Assembly (NCBI GenBank): GCA_942493375.1
Contig: OW818698.1
Location: 4,588,001 to 4,652,000 of the forward strand
DNA: 64,000 bases
DNA from: G942493375 sp942493375
GTDB lineage: Bacteria > Armatimonadota > UBA5829
Reading direction: 5' to 3'
A model generated the notes under the pieces. It was not told the DNA's origin and made no database searches. It saw nothing but the letters and a program-made list of their open reading frames with translations. Made by a program: the position numbers and the translations under genes. This document shows, one piece after another, positions 46,384 through 54,932 of the stretch. The first letter of the stretch is position 1, and the number at the start of each line of letters is the position of its first letter.

Positions 46384-49242
46384 ATGTCTATCGAATTTGC
46401 TCAGCCTCTATACCTTCTACTGATACCCCCACTGGTATACCTTACATGGCGTCTGGCCAAAAATAGCCTTGCAGATATGTCTGGTTTTCGTTCGAAGTTT
46501 TCTATGGGACTGCGGATTGCAATAATTCTTCTGTTGGTTTTAGCTTTAGCAGGTGCGCGCTCAATCACGGATGTCAATCGCCATTGTGTGGTCTTCGTTC
46601 TGGATGTATCAGACAGTATTTCGAAAGCGAAACAAAAATCTGCACTGGACTATGTGAACAAGTCCCTCTCCGGAATTAAGTCTGACGAGAAAGTTGGTAT
46701 GGTTGTCTTTGGCTCGGATGCCTTGATTGAACAGGTTCCGGGTATAGGAATGAAACTGGACAAGATCCACTCAGTGCCAAGGACCAACCAATCGGATATA
46801 TCCCAGGCGCTTGCACTGGCGCTGGCAGTTTTTCCTGATCGTACTGCCAAGAAAATAGTGCTGATAACCGATGGTAACGAGACCCGGGGTAAGGTCTTGG
46901 AACAGGCTTCACTGGTTGGTGCAGCAGGCGTATCGGTGGATGTTGTTCCTATTGAGGTGGACAATTCCCGTGAAACTCTGCTGGATAAAATGCTGGTTCC
47001 GGGAATGGTAAAGGCCGGGGAACCCTTCGATATTAAGGTTGTCGCCCAGTCAACTCAACCCGTTGCAGCTTCAGTCCGGGTTATCCGAAACGGAGTTCCT
47101 GTCGAAACCAAGTCTGTTCAACTTGTCAAAGGCAAAAGTATCCTGACATTCCGGCAGTCTATTCCTAAAGCAGGGAGTTATGAGTTTGAAGCTCTGCTGG
47201 ACTCTACAGTTGATACCAGAACAGAAAACAATAAGGCTGTAGGTTTTACTCAGGTCAAAGGCAAACCAAGGGTTCTTTACGTTGAGGGTGTTCCACAACA
47301 GGCAGGTTACCTTCGCAAGGCTTTGGCGTCCCGAGAGATGATAGTCGATCAGGTCGATATGCATGGCATCCCAAAGACTCTCCCCGAATACCGGGCTTAT
47401 GATATGCTGGTGTTCTCAGATATTCCTGCGTGGTCAATGAACCCGGAGCAGATGTCCATGATCAGGTCTTCGGTCCGTGACCTGGGCGTTGGGTTCACCA
47501 TGATCGGTGGCGAGAACAGTTTTGGGGCTGGTGGATATTTCGACACCCCCATAGAAGAGACTCTTCCGGTAGATATGTCTGTCAAGAAGACCAAGATACT
47601 GCCCTCCGCTGCGGTAGTTGTCGTGATGGATAAATCCGGATCAATGGGCGCTCCGGAGGGCGGCAGGACCAAGATTGAGCTGGCCAACGATGCAGCTGCG
47701 TCTGTCGTCAAACTTCTTCAGCCGGTGGATTATGTCTCAGTAGTAGTCTGTCATGATTATCCTGTAGTTGCTGTAAAGCTGACTCCTGCGCAAAACAAGG
47801 AGAGGATCTATAGCGAGATATCCACAATCCGCGCAGAGGGTGGGGGTATCACCGTGTTCCCGTCTATGAATGCAGCTTATGGTGTCATAAAACCAGCTCC
47901 AACCAGGCTCAAACACATTATACTGCTGGCGGATGGATCAGACTGCGATGAGCAGGATGGAACCGTTGCCCTGGTTCAGCAGATGGCCGCTAAGAAGATC
48001 ACCGTGACGACCGTAGCCATCGGTGACGGCCCCCACGTGCCATTTCTGAAAGCTGTAGCGTATGCAGGCAAAGGTGGGTTTTATCTTGCTAAACGGGCAG
48101 GTGATCTGAAAGCTATCTTTACCAAGGATGTAATGCAGGTGTCAAAGTCAGTCTTGGTAGAAGAGCCATTCGCACCGAAGATGGACCCCAATAGTCCGGA
48201 ATTATCAGGTATCGACCCGGGCACTGTTCCTGTATTGCTTGGGTATGTTGCTACCAGTCCCAAACCTGCAGCTTCGGTCTCTATGTTGACCAACAAAGAC
48301 GATCCTCTGCTTGCTACCTGGCAGTTCGGCCTGGGAAGGTCTGCTGCATTCACATCAGATTGCAAAGCCCGGTGGTCCTCACACTGGTTGTCGTGGGCTG
48401 GCTATGGTAAGTTCTGGACGCAGGTGCTGCGGTCAACTATGCGAAAGAGCGGTTCATCGGATTTTCAATCCATGGTTGATATAGTAAACGGGGTAGGGTA
48501 TGTAACTATCGATGCAGTCGATGCCAAGGGTGAGTTTGTGAACTCTATGAAGTTTAAAGGATCGCTGGTCCGCCCTGATATGAAGAGCAGCCAGTTGAAT
48601 ATTCACCAGACCGGTCCAGGTAGATATGAAGCGGATTTTACTGCTGATGATACCGGCAGCTATGTTGTAAGTGTAGTCCGGTCGGATCAGAAAGCAACTG
48701 CTCCGGATACATCAGTTGTAAGTATACCATACCCCCAGGAGTATAAGTGCCTGAACCCCGACAACTCCATTCTCAAGCGTATCGCCGAGACAACCGGGGG
48801 TAGTATAAGTCCTGATCCAAAGAGGATCTTCGGTGGTGGATTCAGACCGACAAAAGACTACAGCGACCTCTGGAGGTTGTTCACTCTCCTGAGCATAGTC
48901 CTGTTGCCGATAGATATTGCTGTTCGTAGACTGGCAGTGAATTATCCCGAGTTTATAAACTTAATGAGCACAGTTCTCAGCAAACTGACGTCAAACCGAG
49001 TGAAACCCGTAAGACTGCCGGAAGCAAAACCCGAAGAGACCGCCAGTGCGCTTTTAGCAGCAAAAAAGGAACGCAAAGTCTCAGAAACCAAAGAGCAATT
49101 CGAGCCTCAGGCAGTGCAAGTAGAATCCAAAAAAGCCCCAAAACTCCAGGTATCTGAACCTCAGGAAGACATGACCAGCAGACTACTCGCCGTCAAACGC
49201 AGAGCCGGGAAGACTAAACCAGACGGAGAGGAAGGGAAGTAA
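46384..49242 (+). CDS. Large membrane protein with two VWA domains and a GATase1-like domain
   Basis: This 952-aa protein has two N-terminal helices (YLLLIPPLVYLTWRLA; IAIILLLVLALAGA), a first VWA domain (VFVLDVSDSISKAK), a class-I-amidotransferase-like domain (RVLYVEGVPQQAGYL to TMIGGENSFGAGGY), a second VWA domain (VVVMDKSGSMGAPE), beta domains, a helix LWRLFTLLSIVLLPIDIAV and a charged C-terminal tail. The amidotransferase-like part has no visible catalytic Cys-His pair, so it is likely structural. Last gene of the DUF58/BatA operon. Function is unknown beyond the family link to envelope integrity. Confidence 0.85.
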   Translation: MSIEFAQPLYLLLIPPLVYLTWRLAKNSLADMSGFRSKFSMGLRIAIILLLVLALAGARSITDVNRHCVVFVLDVSDSISKAKQKSALDYVNKSLSGIKSDEKVGMVVFGSDALIEQVPGIGMKLDKIHSVPRTNQSDISQALALALAVFPDRTAKKIVLITDGNETRGKVLEQASLVGAAGVSVDVVPIEVDNSRETLLDKMLVPGMVKAGEPFDIKVVAQSTQPVAASVRVIRNGVPVETKSVQLVKGKSILTFRQSIPKAGSYEFEALLDSTVDTRTENNKAVGFTQVKGKPRVLYVEGVPQQAGYLRKALASREMIVDQVDMHGIPKTLPEYRAYDMLVFSDIPAWSMNPEQMSMIRSSVRDLGVGFTMIGGENSFGAGGYFDTPIEETLPVDMSVKKTKILPSAAVVVVMDKSGSMGAPEGGRTKIELANDAAASVVKLLQPVDYVSVVVCHDYPVVAVKLTPAQNKERIYSEISTIRAEGGGITVFPSMNAAYGVIKPAPTRLKHIILLADGSDCDEQDGTVALVQQMAAKKITVTTVAIGDGPHVPFLKAVAYAGKGGFYLAKRAGDLKAIFTKDVMQVSKSVLVEEPFAPKMDPNSPELSGIDPGTVPVLLGYVATSPKPAASVSMLTNKDDPLLATWQFGLGRSAAFTSDCKARWSSHWLSWAGYGKFWTQVLRSTMRKSGSSDFQSMVDIVNGVGYVTIDAVDAKGEFVNSMKFKGSLVRPDMKSSQLNIHQTGPGRYEADFTADDTGSYVVSVVRSDQKATAPDTSVVSIPYPQEYKCLNPDNSILKRIAETTGGSISPDPKRIFGGGFRPTKDYSDLWRLFTLLSIVLLPIDIAVRRLAVNYPEFINLMSTVLSKLTSNRVKPVRLPEAKPEETASALLAAKKERKVSETKEQFEPQAVQVESKKAPKLQVSEPQEDMTSRLLAVKRRAGKTKPDGEEGK

Positions 49243-49447
49243 CTGTTTAGGCTTTAGGCGCCAGACTTCAGGCTCTAGGAGGGAAGGAACGAGGCAGTGA
49301 AGTATCCGCCTCGGATTCACGTGGCATACAGCTCTCTTCCTTCTTTTACAATCTCACGGTAGATCAGTCCGGGGGGATTTCCGTATTTTCCATATCAGAT
49401 GGTGTTGCAACGATAACATCGACGGGTATTCCGACTCCTGTCATGAG

Positions 49448-49485
49448 AAAAAGACCAGGCAGATTAAAACATCTGCCTGGTCTTT
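49448..49485. terminator. Bidirectional intrinsic terminator
   Basis: AAAAAGACCAGGCAGA pairs with TCTGCCTGGTCTTT around ATTAAAACA-type loop. T-rich sequence follows on both strands. It lies between the convergent VWA operon and prepilin gene. Confidence 0.85.
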
Positions 49486-49514
49486 GTGCACATTGTTATT
49501 TTGTATTAATGGTC

Positions 49515-50129
49515 TTACGGTGTGTCAACGAAGTTGCTGGTTGCAAATGTTTTCTGCCATTTCACATGGTTATCAAGGAACACTGCGTTGAAGCCATCAG
49601 AATGTCTGGTGGTAGCCATTCCTCCCCCTGCGCTGCCAACACTGTGTTCACAGGTCCCATCTACTACCAGGAATCGCTCGGACGGTCTTGAAAATGCAAT
49701 TATGCTCATTCCCTGAACGGTAACTCCTGTGCAGGCTCCGGCAGCATTTTGGTATACGTACTGATATCCGCCAAATAATGCTCGTGTCCATGTCCCGCAA
49801 CCTCCGCATGCAGCGCCTCTTCCTCTCCAGGCAGCCGGTCCATATGATGGACAACCAAATACCTGCTCATTCTTGACATAAGGAGATATAGGTGCTGTCC
49901 AACCATCTACACTGACCCAGCGAGGATGGAAGAGTTGTTCATCATAATCTTGAGAATACATCATGAAAGCCTTACCTATCTGATTCAGATTGCTGGCACA
50001 TGAAGACTGTCTTGCTTTTTCTCTGGCTTTAGCAAATACCGGGAATAGAATTGCTGCTAAAATAGCAATAATAGCTATAACTACCAGCAATTCAATAAGT
50101 GTGAAACCTGACTGCTTGCTCTTTTGCAT
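49515..50129 (-). CDS. Prepilin-like protein with H-X9-DG-type C-terminus
   Basis: This 204-aa protein has a short leader MQKSKQSG cut before F by prepilin peptidase. The hydrophobic helix [20 protein letters not shown] follows with E5, then [12 protein letters not shown]. Near the C-terminus [17 protein letters not shown] fits the H-x(9)-D-N/G-H pattern of DUF1559-type pseudopilins, common in Armatimonadota and Planctomycetota. Several cysteines in CGGCG suggest disulfides. AAGGAG lies 10 bases before the ATG. It is a single gene between its own terminator and a 432-bp leader region. Confidence 0.88.
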   Translation of the reverse strand: MQKSKQSGFTLIELLVVIAIIAILAAILFPVFAKAREKARQSSCASNLNQIGKAFMMYSQDYDEQLFHPRWVSVDGWTAPISPYVKNEQVFGCPSYGPAAWRGRGAACGGCGTWTRALFGGYQYVYQNAAGACTGVTVQGMSIIAFSRPSERFLVVDGTCEHSVGSAGGGMATTRHSDGFNAVFLDNHVKWQKTFATSNFVDTP

Positions 50130-50561
50130 AATCTAGAGTCTCCTTTAAGTGTAGTAAGTAGCATGCACGAACTACTTAATGTGATTGTATTCCAATAATT
50201 AAAAATAGTCAACACTAAGAATATGTAAAACAACAAAAGACCATCAACACGCATGCAATGACGTTAAATAAACAAAACAATAACGCATGTGATATGTGAG
50301 AAATGAGTGAGGTAAGATATTAAATGCATGTCAGAAAGGCACGGGGTCAGTGTGTAATGATACTACGACCAAGATCAATATTTCGCATCGTGTTGTGTAA
50401 TGATAGTGTAAGTTGCCGGTTGTAACCGGAGTGAAATCTGTGCAGTAGATTAGTCGTACTTTTCGCATTTTGCACAGGTTGGTCTGTATTATCAATGAGG
50501 CATATATCTGGGGAGAAACCTATGGCCCCTCAGGATAAGGGGCCAGAAACACGTAGACTTC
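50130..50561. other. 432-bp intergenic region between two prepilin genes
   Basis: No gene is seen. It is A/T-rich near 50200-50320 and should hold the promoter of the 49515 prepilin gene (no convincing -35/-10 pair picked). A GC hairpin (50523-50545) lies next to the stop of the upstream prepilin gene. Confidence 0.6.
50523..50545 (-). terminator. Terminator-like hairpin after the 50562 prepilin gene
   Basis: TGGCCCCT-caggata-AGGGGCCA pairs perfectly. On the minus strand it is followed by TAGGTTTCTCC, a poor T-run. Confidence 0.6.
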
Positions 50562-51248
50562 CTACTGCACGTCCCAGCCTTCTCTGATGGACCCGCCATT
50601 AGTTCCGTAAGCGAACCAGTGGGGGTCATATCCGTAGGTGGCGCTGTCTCCCTGGTATGGGAGTTTCCATATCTTGGCATGACCATCAGCATAAACAGCA
50701 TTGCAGATAGGCTTCACGGATGTTGGATTTGGGATTGCAAGTCCATACTTACCCTGATGCCAGTCAAATGCCTCGTGATATACTACCTGTGAAGCTGGCC
50801 TGCAGAAATCAGCGTCACTAACATCCCAGTTACATGAATTCCACGCTAATACCCATCTATATTCATAAGAGCAATTGATCCATGGATCGCTGGTGGATTT
50901 CTGAGAGTCGCTTGGGCAGAAAAACACATTGTAGTTCTTTACATATGGTTGCAGCGAACTGGCGATACCATTGGTGAGACGAGCATATCCGATGGTGTTT
51001 GCAAACTGTGTCGCATAATCAGGTCCACCTCCCCAGACTTTCAATGTGGGCCATTTTTCATCATAGTCCTGGTTATACTGCGTCAGGGCCATCGCAATCT
51101 GTTTCAGGTTGCTCAAACAGGCGGAATCTCGTGCTTTTTCCCTTGCTTTTGCAAACACAGGAAACAGAATTGCTGCTAAAATCGCGATAATTGCTATGAC
51201 AACTAGCAATTCAATCAAAGTAAAACCGGCATTATTCCTCTTTTTCAT
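50562..51248 (-). CDS. Prepilin-like protein with DG-H C-terminal motif
   Basis: This 228-aa protein has leader MKKRNNAG, then the [20 protein letters not shown] helix with E5 and [20 protein letters not shown]. The C-terminal [11 protein letters not shown] matches the end of the H-X9-DG motif. It is a paralogue of the protein at 49515, with the helix almost identical and the head domain different. GGAGGAG precedes the ATG. Such proteins are probably minor pseudopilins assembled by the PilBTCD machinery. Confidence 0.88.
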   Translation of the reverse strand: MKKRNNAGFTLIELLVVIAIIAILAAILFPVFAKAREKARDSACLSNLKQIAMALTQYNQDYDEKWPTLKVWGGGPDYATQFANTIGYARLTNGIASSLQPYVKNYNVFFCPSDSQKSTSDPWINCSYEYRWVLAWNSCNWDVSDADFCRPASQVVYHEAFDWHQGKYGLAIPNPTSVKPICNAVYADGHAKIWKLPYQGDSATYGYDPHWFAYGTNGGSIREGWDVQ

Positions 51249-51435
51249 TGTCTTATAACTCCTCCCGAATTACTGGCATGAATTTACTAAATCAATATTG
51301 AGTCGACCGATAATTATTGCAACCAACTAGTGGGATTGTATCCCCGAATTCCGATTTTGTCAATGGATTTCAGGAAATAGATACTACGCATTGTTGGAAT
51401 TGTTGTATTCTACCAGATGAGAGGTCCAATGGTAA

Positions 51436-52608
51436 TCAAATGTGATGTAACTTGGACAATCTTTCGCGTGCGGCATGCAGGGTGTCCCATTTTTTGCAGA
51501 AACAGAACCGGATCTGGGTGCGTCCATCCTCAGGATTTGAATAGAAAGATGAACCGGGAACAGAGGCTACTCCGGTTACCTCGATTAGTTTGCGGCTGAA
51601 CTCGAAGTCCGTACTGCATTCCATAGAAGACATCATTTGAGCGACATCACAGATAATATAGTATGCACCGCCAGGCAGGAACGGATTAAAACCCTTCTCT
51701 TTCAAAACAGTATAGAGGAAATCGCGTGCCTCAGAATAGTGATTATGAAGGTTGGCGTAGTAGTCACCGTCGAGTTCCAAAGCTGCAGCCGCCGCGTGCT
51801 GCAGAGGGGTAGGAGCGCCAACTGTCAGGAAATCGTGGACCTTGCGGATTCTATTGGTAATCTCTTTCGATGCAATGGCCCATCCGACTCTCCAACCGGT
51901 CACAGAATATGTCTTTGAGACTGAGTTTATAGTTATAGTCCTGTCCTTCATACCCGGCATGGAAGCAATCGAAATGTGTTCTGCTCCGTCAAATACTATG
52001 TGCTCATATATTTCATCAGTTACAGCATAACAATCGTACTTGCAGCATAACTCAGCAATGCACTCCATCTCCACTCGACTAAACACCTTGCCTGTCGGGT
52101 TGTTTGGAGTGTTGATTACTATTGCTTTTGTATTGTCGTTAAATGCAGCTTCAAGCTCTGCTGGATCAAATGACCAAGCTGGTGTTTTCAGAGTTACAAA
52201 TCTTGGAGTAGCTCCGGACAGTATGGAGTCAGGACCGTAATTTTCGTAATAAGGTTCGAATATAACTATCTCGTCCCCCGGATTGATAATAGCCATCAGT
52301 GAAGCCATCATAGCTTCAGTCGCTCCACATGTAACAGTTATATCGGTATCGGGGTTGCATTCAATATGATTAAAGTCCGAAACTTTTCTGCTGATTGCGT
52401 TCCTGAGAACAGGCTGCCCGAACGTGATTGCATACTGGTTCCAGCCGTCTTGAATAGCCTTTATTGCCGCTTCTTTGAGTCTTGGATCTATCTCGAAGTC
52501 CGGGAACCCCTGTGAAAGGTTCAACCCACCTGCAGCAACGCAGATTCTGGTCATCTCTCTAATAACGGATTCTGTAAAGGACTCGGTAAGCGTGGAAAGG
52601 TTCTTCAT
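51436..52608 (-). CDS. PLP-dependent class I/II aminotransferase
   Basis: This 390-aa fold-type I aminotransferase has GGLNLSQGFPDFE at the N-terminus, NTPNNPTGKVF, DEIYEHIVFDG and the PLP lysine in SVSKTYSVTGWRVGW. It is closest in style to the KAT/aspartate group (subgroup I gamma), which transaminates Asp, aromatic or methionine-type substrates. GGAG lies 5 bases before the ATG. No biosynthetic neighbours refine the substrate. Confidence 0.9.
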   Translation of the reverse strand: MKNLSTLTESFTESVIREMTRICVAAGGLNLSQGFPDFEIDPRLKEAAIKAIQDGWNQYAITFGQPVLRNAISRKVSDFNHIECNPDTDITVTCGATEAMMASLMAIINPGDEIVIFEPYYENYGPDSILSGATPRFVTLKTPAWSFDPAELEAAFNDNTKAIVINTPNNPTGKVFSRVEMECIAELCCKYDCYAVTDEIYEHIVFDGAEHISIASMPGMKDRTITINSVSKTYSVTGWRVGWAIASKEITNRIRKVHDFLTVGAPTPLQHAAAAALELDGDYYANLHNHYSEARDFLYTVLKEKGFNPFLPGGAYYIICDVAQMMSSMECSTDFEFSRKLIEVTGVASVPGSSFYSNPEDGRTQIRFCFCKKWDTLHAARERLSKLHHI

Positions 52609-52999
52609 CTTTGCTCCAATTGCATGCGGTAAGGGTGATAGGAAAGAGGGGAATAAGCTCGGGTTCCCTGCATAACATACTTCCAGACCAGTATATCAAT
52701 TCCCTAAGAGGAGTGTCCAACTTCGAGGTTTTATAAAATGCGGGATATTTTGAATTGTCATGCAAAGCCGCAAAGGCGCAAAGAAGGGAATTCATTCTGT
52801 TCTATATGGAATGGCATAATCGGTGTGGGTCGGCATGAAATACTGTCGTTTTATACGCGTATGATTGAAGTATAGTATTTTCTTCTTAGCATCTTTGCGG
52901 CTTTGCGTGACAAATATACAAGTGGGAGATTCTACACTGCCGTCAGAATGACAGACAGAAAAGCTCCTGGACTGCAGTCCAGGAGCTATAGCGAATCGA
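52609..52999. other. 391-bp intergenic region with inverted CGCAAAGCCGCAAAG arms
   Basis: No gene is seen. TCATGCAAAGCCGCAAAGGC at 52757-52787 faces TCTTTGCGGCTTTGCGTGAC at 52882-52912, forming a 155-bp inverted-repeat element. The terminator of the STN-like gene closes the region. Confidence 0.75.
52962..52987 (-). terminator. Intrinsic terminator: perfect 26-bp palindrome
   Basis: AGCTCCTGGACTG pairs with CAGTCCAGGAGCT with no unpaired bases. On the minus strand TTTTCTGTC follows. It ends the two-gene STN operon. Confidence 0.85.
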
Positions 53000-54931
53000 C
53001 TATTTGGCAGGTTTTGCCGGCGGGGTATAACTGGGTTGAACTATATGCCATGTTGCCGGGGGGGTCTTCTCATCTACATTGGTGATTGAGATATCGACCA
53101 CAATATTTGCACCCTCTTTGGAACGAACTGCAGTCATAACCACAGGAGACTCAGTGTTCTCAGTCATCGCTGTATTAGTACCGAGCACTTTTTTCATTAT
53201 TGGTGATGAATCATCTACTACTGACCTGAGATTGAGACCATCTCTGGAATAAGCAGCTGGTGCCTGCGATTTGCTCAGAGAGGCAAAGAGCAGCAATATG
53301 TCTTTGTTCTGTTGCACTGTCTGCTGGAGGTTCAGAGGGCCCATAATGTCATCGCCGGAGACATTTGCTCTGAATTGTTCCTGTGTCAGACCAGCCATCT
53401 GTGCAAGCTCGGGAATACCAAGTGTTCCGGTCTTGTTGAGAGTCTGCTTCCAGTACTCCATAAGTTCGTCAGGAATCAGAGTGTCTACCTTGGTTATCCA
53501 ATCACTGTCCTGGAACTCTACTGGTTTACTGGGCTTTATCCACAGATACTGATATCTGTCGGCTAGATTGTCCAGAACTGTGCGCAGTGTCTGGTTTTGA
53601 GCATCTATGCCACCTCCGGCATTGGGGCCACCTCGTCTTCCCTGAGGACCTCCAAAACCAGGCCTGCCACCGTAGTTATCCGAAACAATGGCGATTCCCG
53701 CTGCTGCAGACAACTGTTCCTGGATATCAGGAAGTGTCTGTCCATCGAGTTTTGCATTTATTTTGGCATCCAGAACAGGATCAGTAATCTGAGTTACAAT
53801 CACTTGCCCATCATCTGTCGTTGTGGTCGTGGTTGTAGTTGCGGAAGCAGCACCGGTTGCAGTTCCATTGGCGCTGCCTGGATTCCTCCGGTTCTGGCCC
53901 CTGGCATTCATAAATTCATTTCGAGACTCAGCCATAACATCCCGCATCGGACGATTTAGTATGTCGGCTTGAATCAACACATTACCAAATATCTTAGCCA
54001 TCTGACTGTTAGGGTCTGGTATGGGGAGTCTGGTCCGCCCATTTGGTGTGGTGACCATAAGACTACCAAGCCCAGCGCCCATTGGTCCGCCACCGCGTCC
54101 CCCCCGGCCAGGTGCGTTGACTGTGATTGTTGCATCGGCCATATTTGCAGGGACTTCACCACCGTTGTTCCTGCCGCCAAGTTTGGTTGTAAGGTTGTTG
54201 ACTGCTGTAAGCAGGTCAGAGAGCCCCTGTTGTGCTTGCGGATTAAGGCTGGCTCCGCTGATAGTTGCGCTTTGACCTGATAGCAGAGCCTGGCTAACAT
54301 CAGGAGAGTTGTTAAGAAATCCGCCGAATTTCTTTCCCATCCCTGATGCTGCCAACCAGAACATGAATGGGTTCTCAACTCTCAATTTTGCCATCTCATC
54401 TGCGGATAGATTGTCAAGGCTATTTAATGCATCCAGACCAGCCTTGCGTCGATCCGCAACTGCCTGTTCCTGTGCTATGCGGATTGACTCTCGCGCTGCC
54501 GCCATAGCCTGTCTGGATTTCATATCCCATACAAGCCTGTAGACTGGTGTGCTCTCTGTGCCTTCAATAGACCACTTGAATCCAGTAACTCTGGCGATGG
54601 CATTCATTATGTCACGCAGTGGAGTATCTTTGGCGAAGACATTGACCTTTCGATCTCTGACCTCCCAGTCTTTTGTGTTTGTTCCTGCACGCAATGTAAC
54701 ACCGCTGGCCTGCATCAGATCTCCGACTGTGTTTCTAACAGCCATCTTTTTACAGGAATAGGTAATCTTAGCACCTAGACGTGCATCTGAAGAAAGCGCT
54801 CCCTGGGATGCGGGTTCATCAGAAGTAGCGCTGCCGGCGTTAGGATCATATGTCTCAACGCTCATAGCCACAGTTGTTAAGGTAAATAGAAGTCCTAATG
54901 CAACTAGTAGTGCAAACCCTTTGATTTTCAT
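53000..54931 (-). CDS. Secreted protein with STN/secretin-N-like modules (copy 2 of tandem pair)
   Basis: This 643-aa exported protein has the signal MKIKGFALLVALGLLFTLTT. Residues about 50-150 look like an STN (secretin/TonB short N-terminal) module: VGDLMQASGVTLRAG, WEVRDRKVNVFAKDTPLRDI and FKWSIEG..YRLVWD. A Gly/Arg/Asn-rich middle follows (about 265-450), then a second STN-like module (INAKLDGQTLPDIQEQLS, LRTVLDNLADRYQYLW). No secretin pore domain is visible. GGGAG lies 5 bases before the ATG, and the upstream paralogue stops 1 base before it. It may bind pilus or secretin parts; function unknown. Confidence 0.7.
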   Translation of the reverse strand: MKIKGFALLVALGLLFTLTTVAMSVETYDPNAGSATSDEPASQGALSSDARLGAKITYSCKKMAVRNTVGDLMQASGVTLRAGTNTKDWEVRDRKVNVFAKDTPLRDIMNAIARVTGFKWSIEGTESTPVYRLVWDMKSRQAMAAARESIRIAQEQAVADRRKAGLDALNSLDNLSADEMAKLRVENPFMFWLAASGMGKKFGGFLNNSPDVSQALLSGQSATISGASLNPQAQQGLSDLLTAVNNLTTKLGGRNNGGEVPANMADATITVNAPGRGGRGGGPMGAGLGSLMVTTPNGRTRLPIPDPNSQMAKIFGNVLIQADILNRPMRDVMAESRNEFMNARGQNRRNPGSANGTATGAASATTTTTTTTDDGQVIVTQITDPVLDAKINAKLDGQTLPDIQEQLSAAAGIAIVSDNYGGRPGFGGPQGRRGGPNAGGGIDAQNQTLRTVLDNLADRYQYLWIKPSKPVEFQDSDWITKVDTLIPDELMEYWKQTLNKTGTLGIPELAQMAGLTQEQFRANVSGDDIMGPLNLQQTVQQNKDILLLFASLSKSQAPAAYSRDGLNLRSVVDDSSPIMKKVLGTNTAMTENTESPVVMTAVRSKEGANIVVDISITNVDEKTPPATWHIVQPSYTPPAKPAK

Positions 54932-54932
54932 T

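Noticed and set aside
46384..49242. Active glutamine amidotransferase in the third VWA gene
   Set aside because: No Cys-His catalytic pair is visible in the amidotransferase-like segment.
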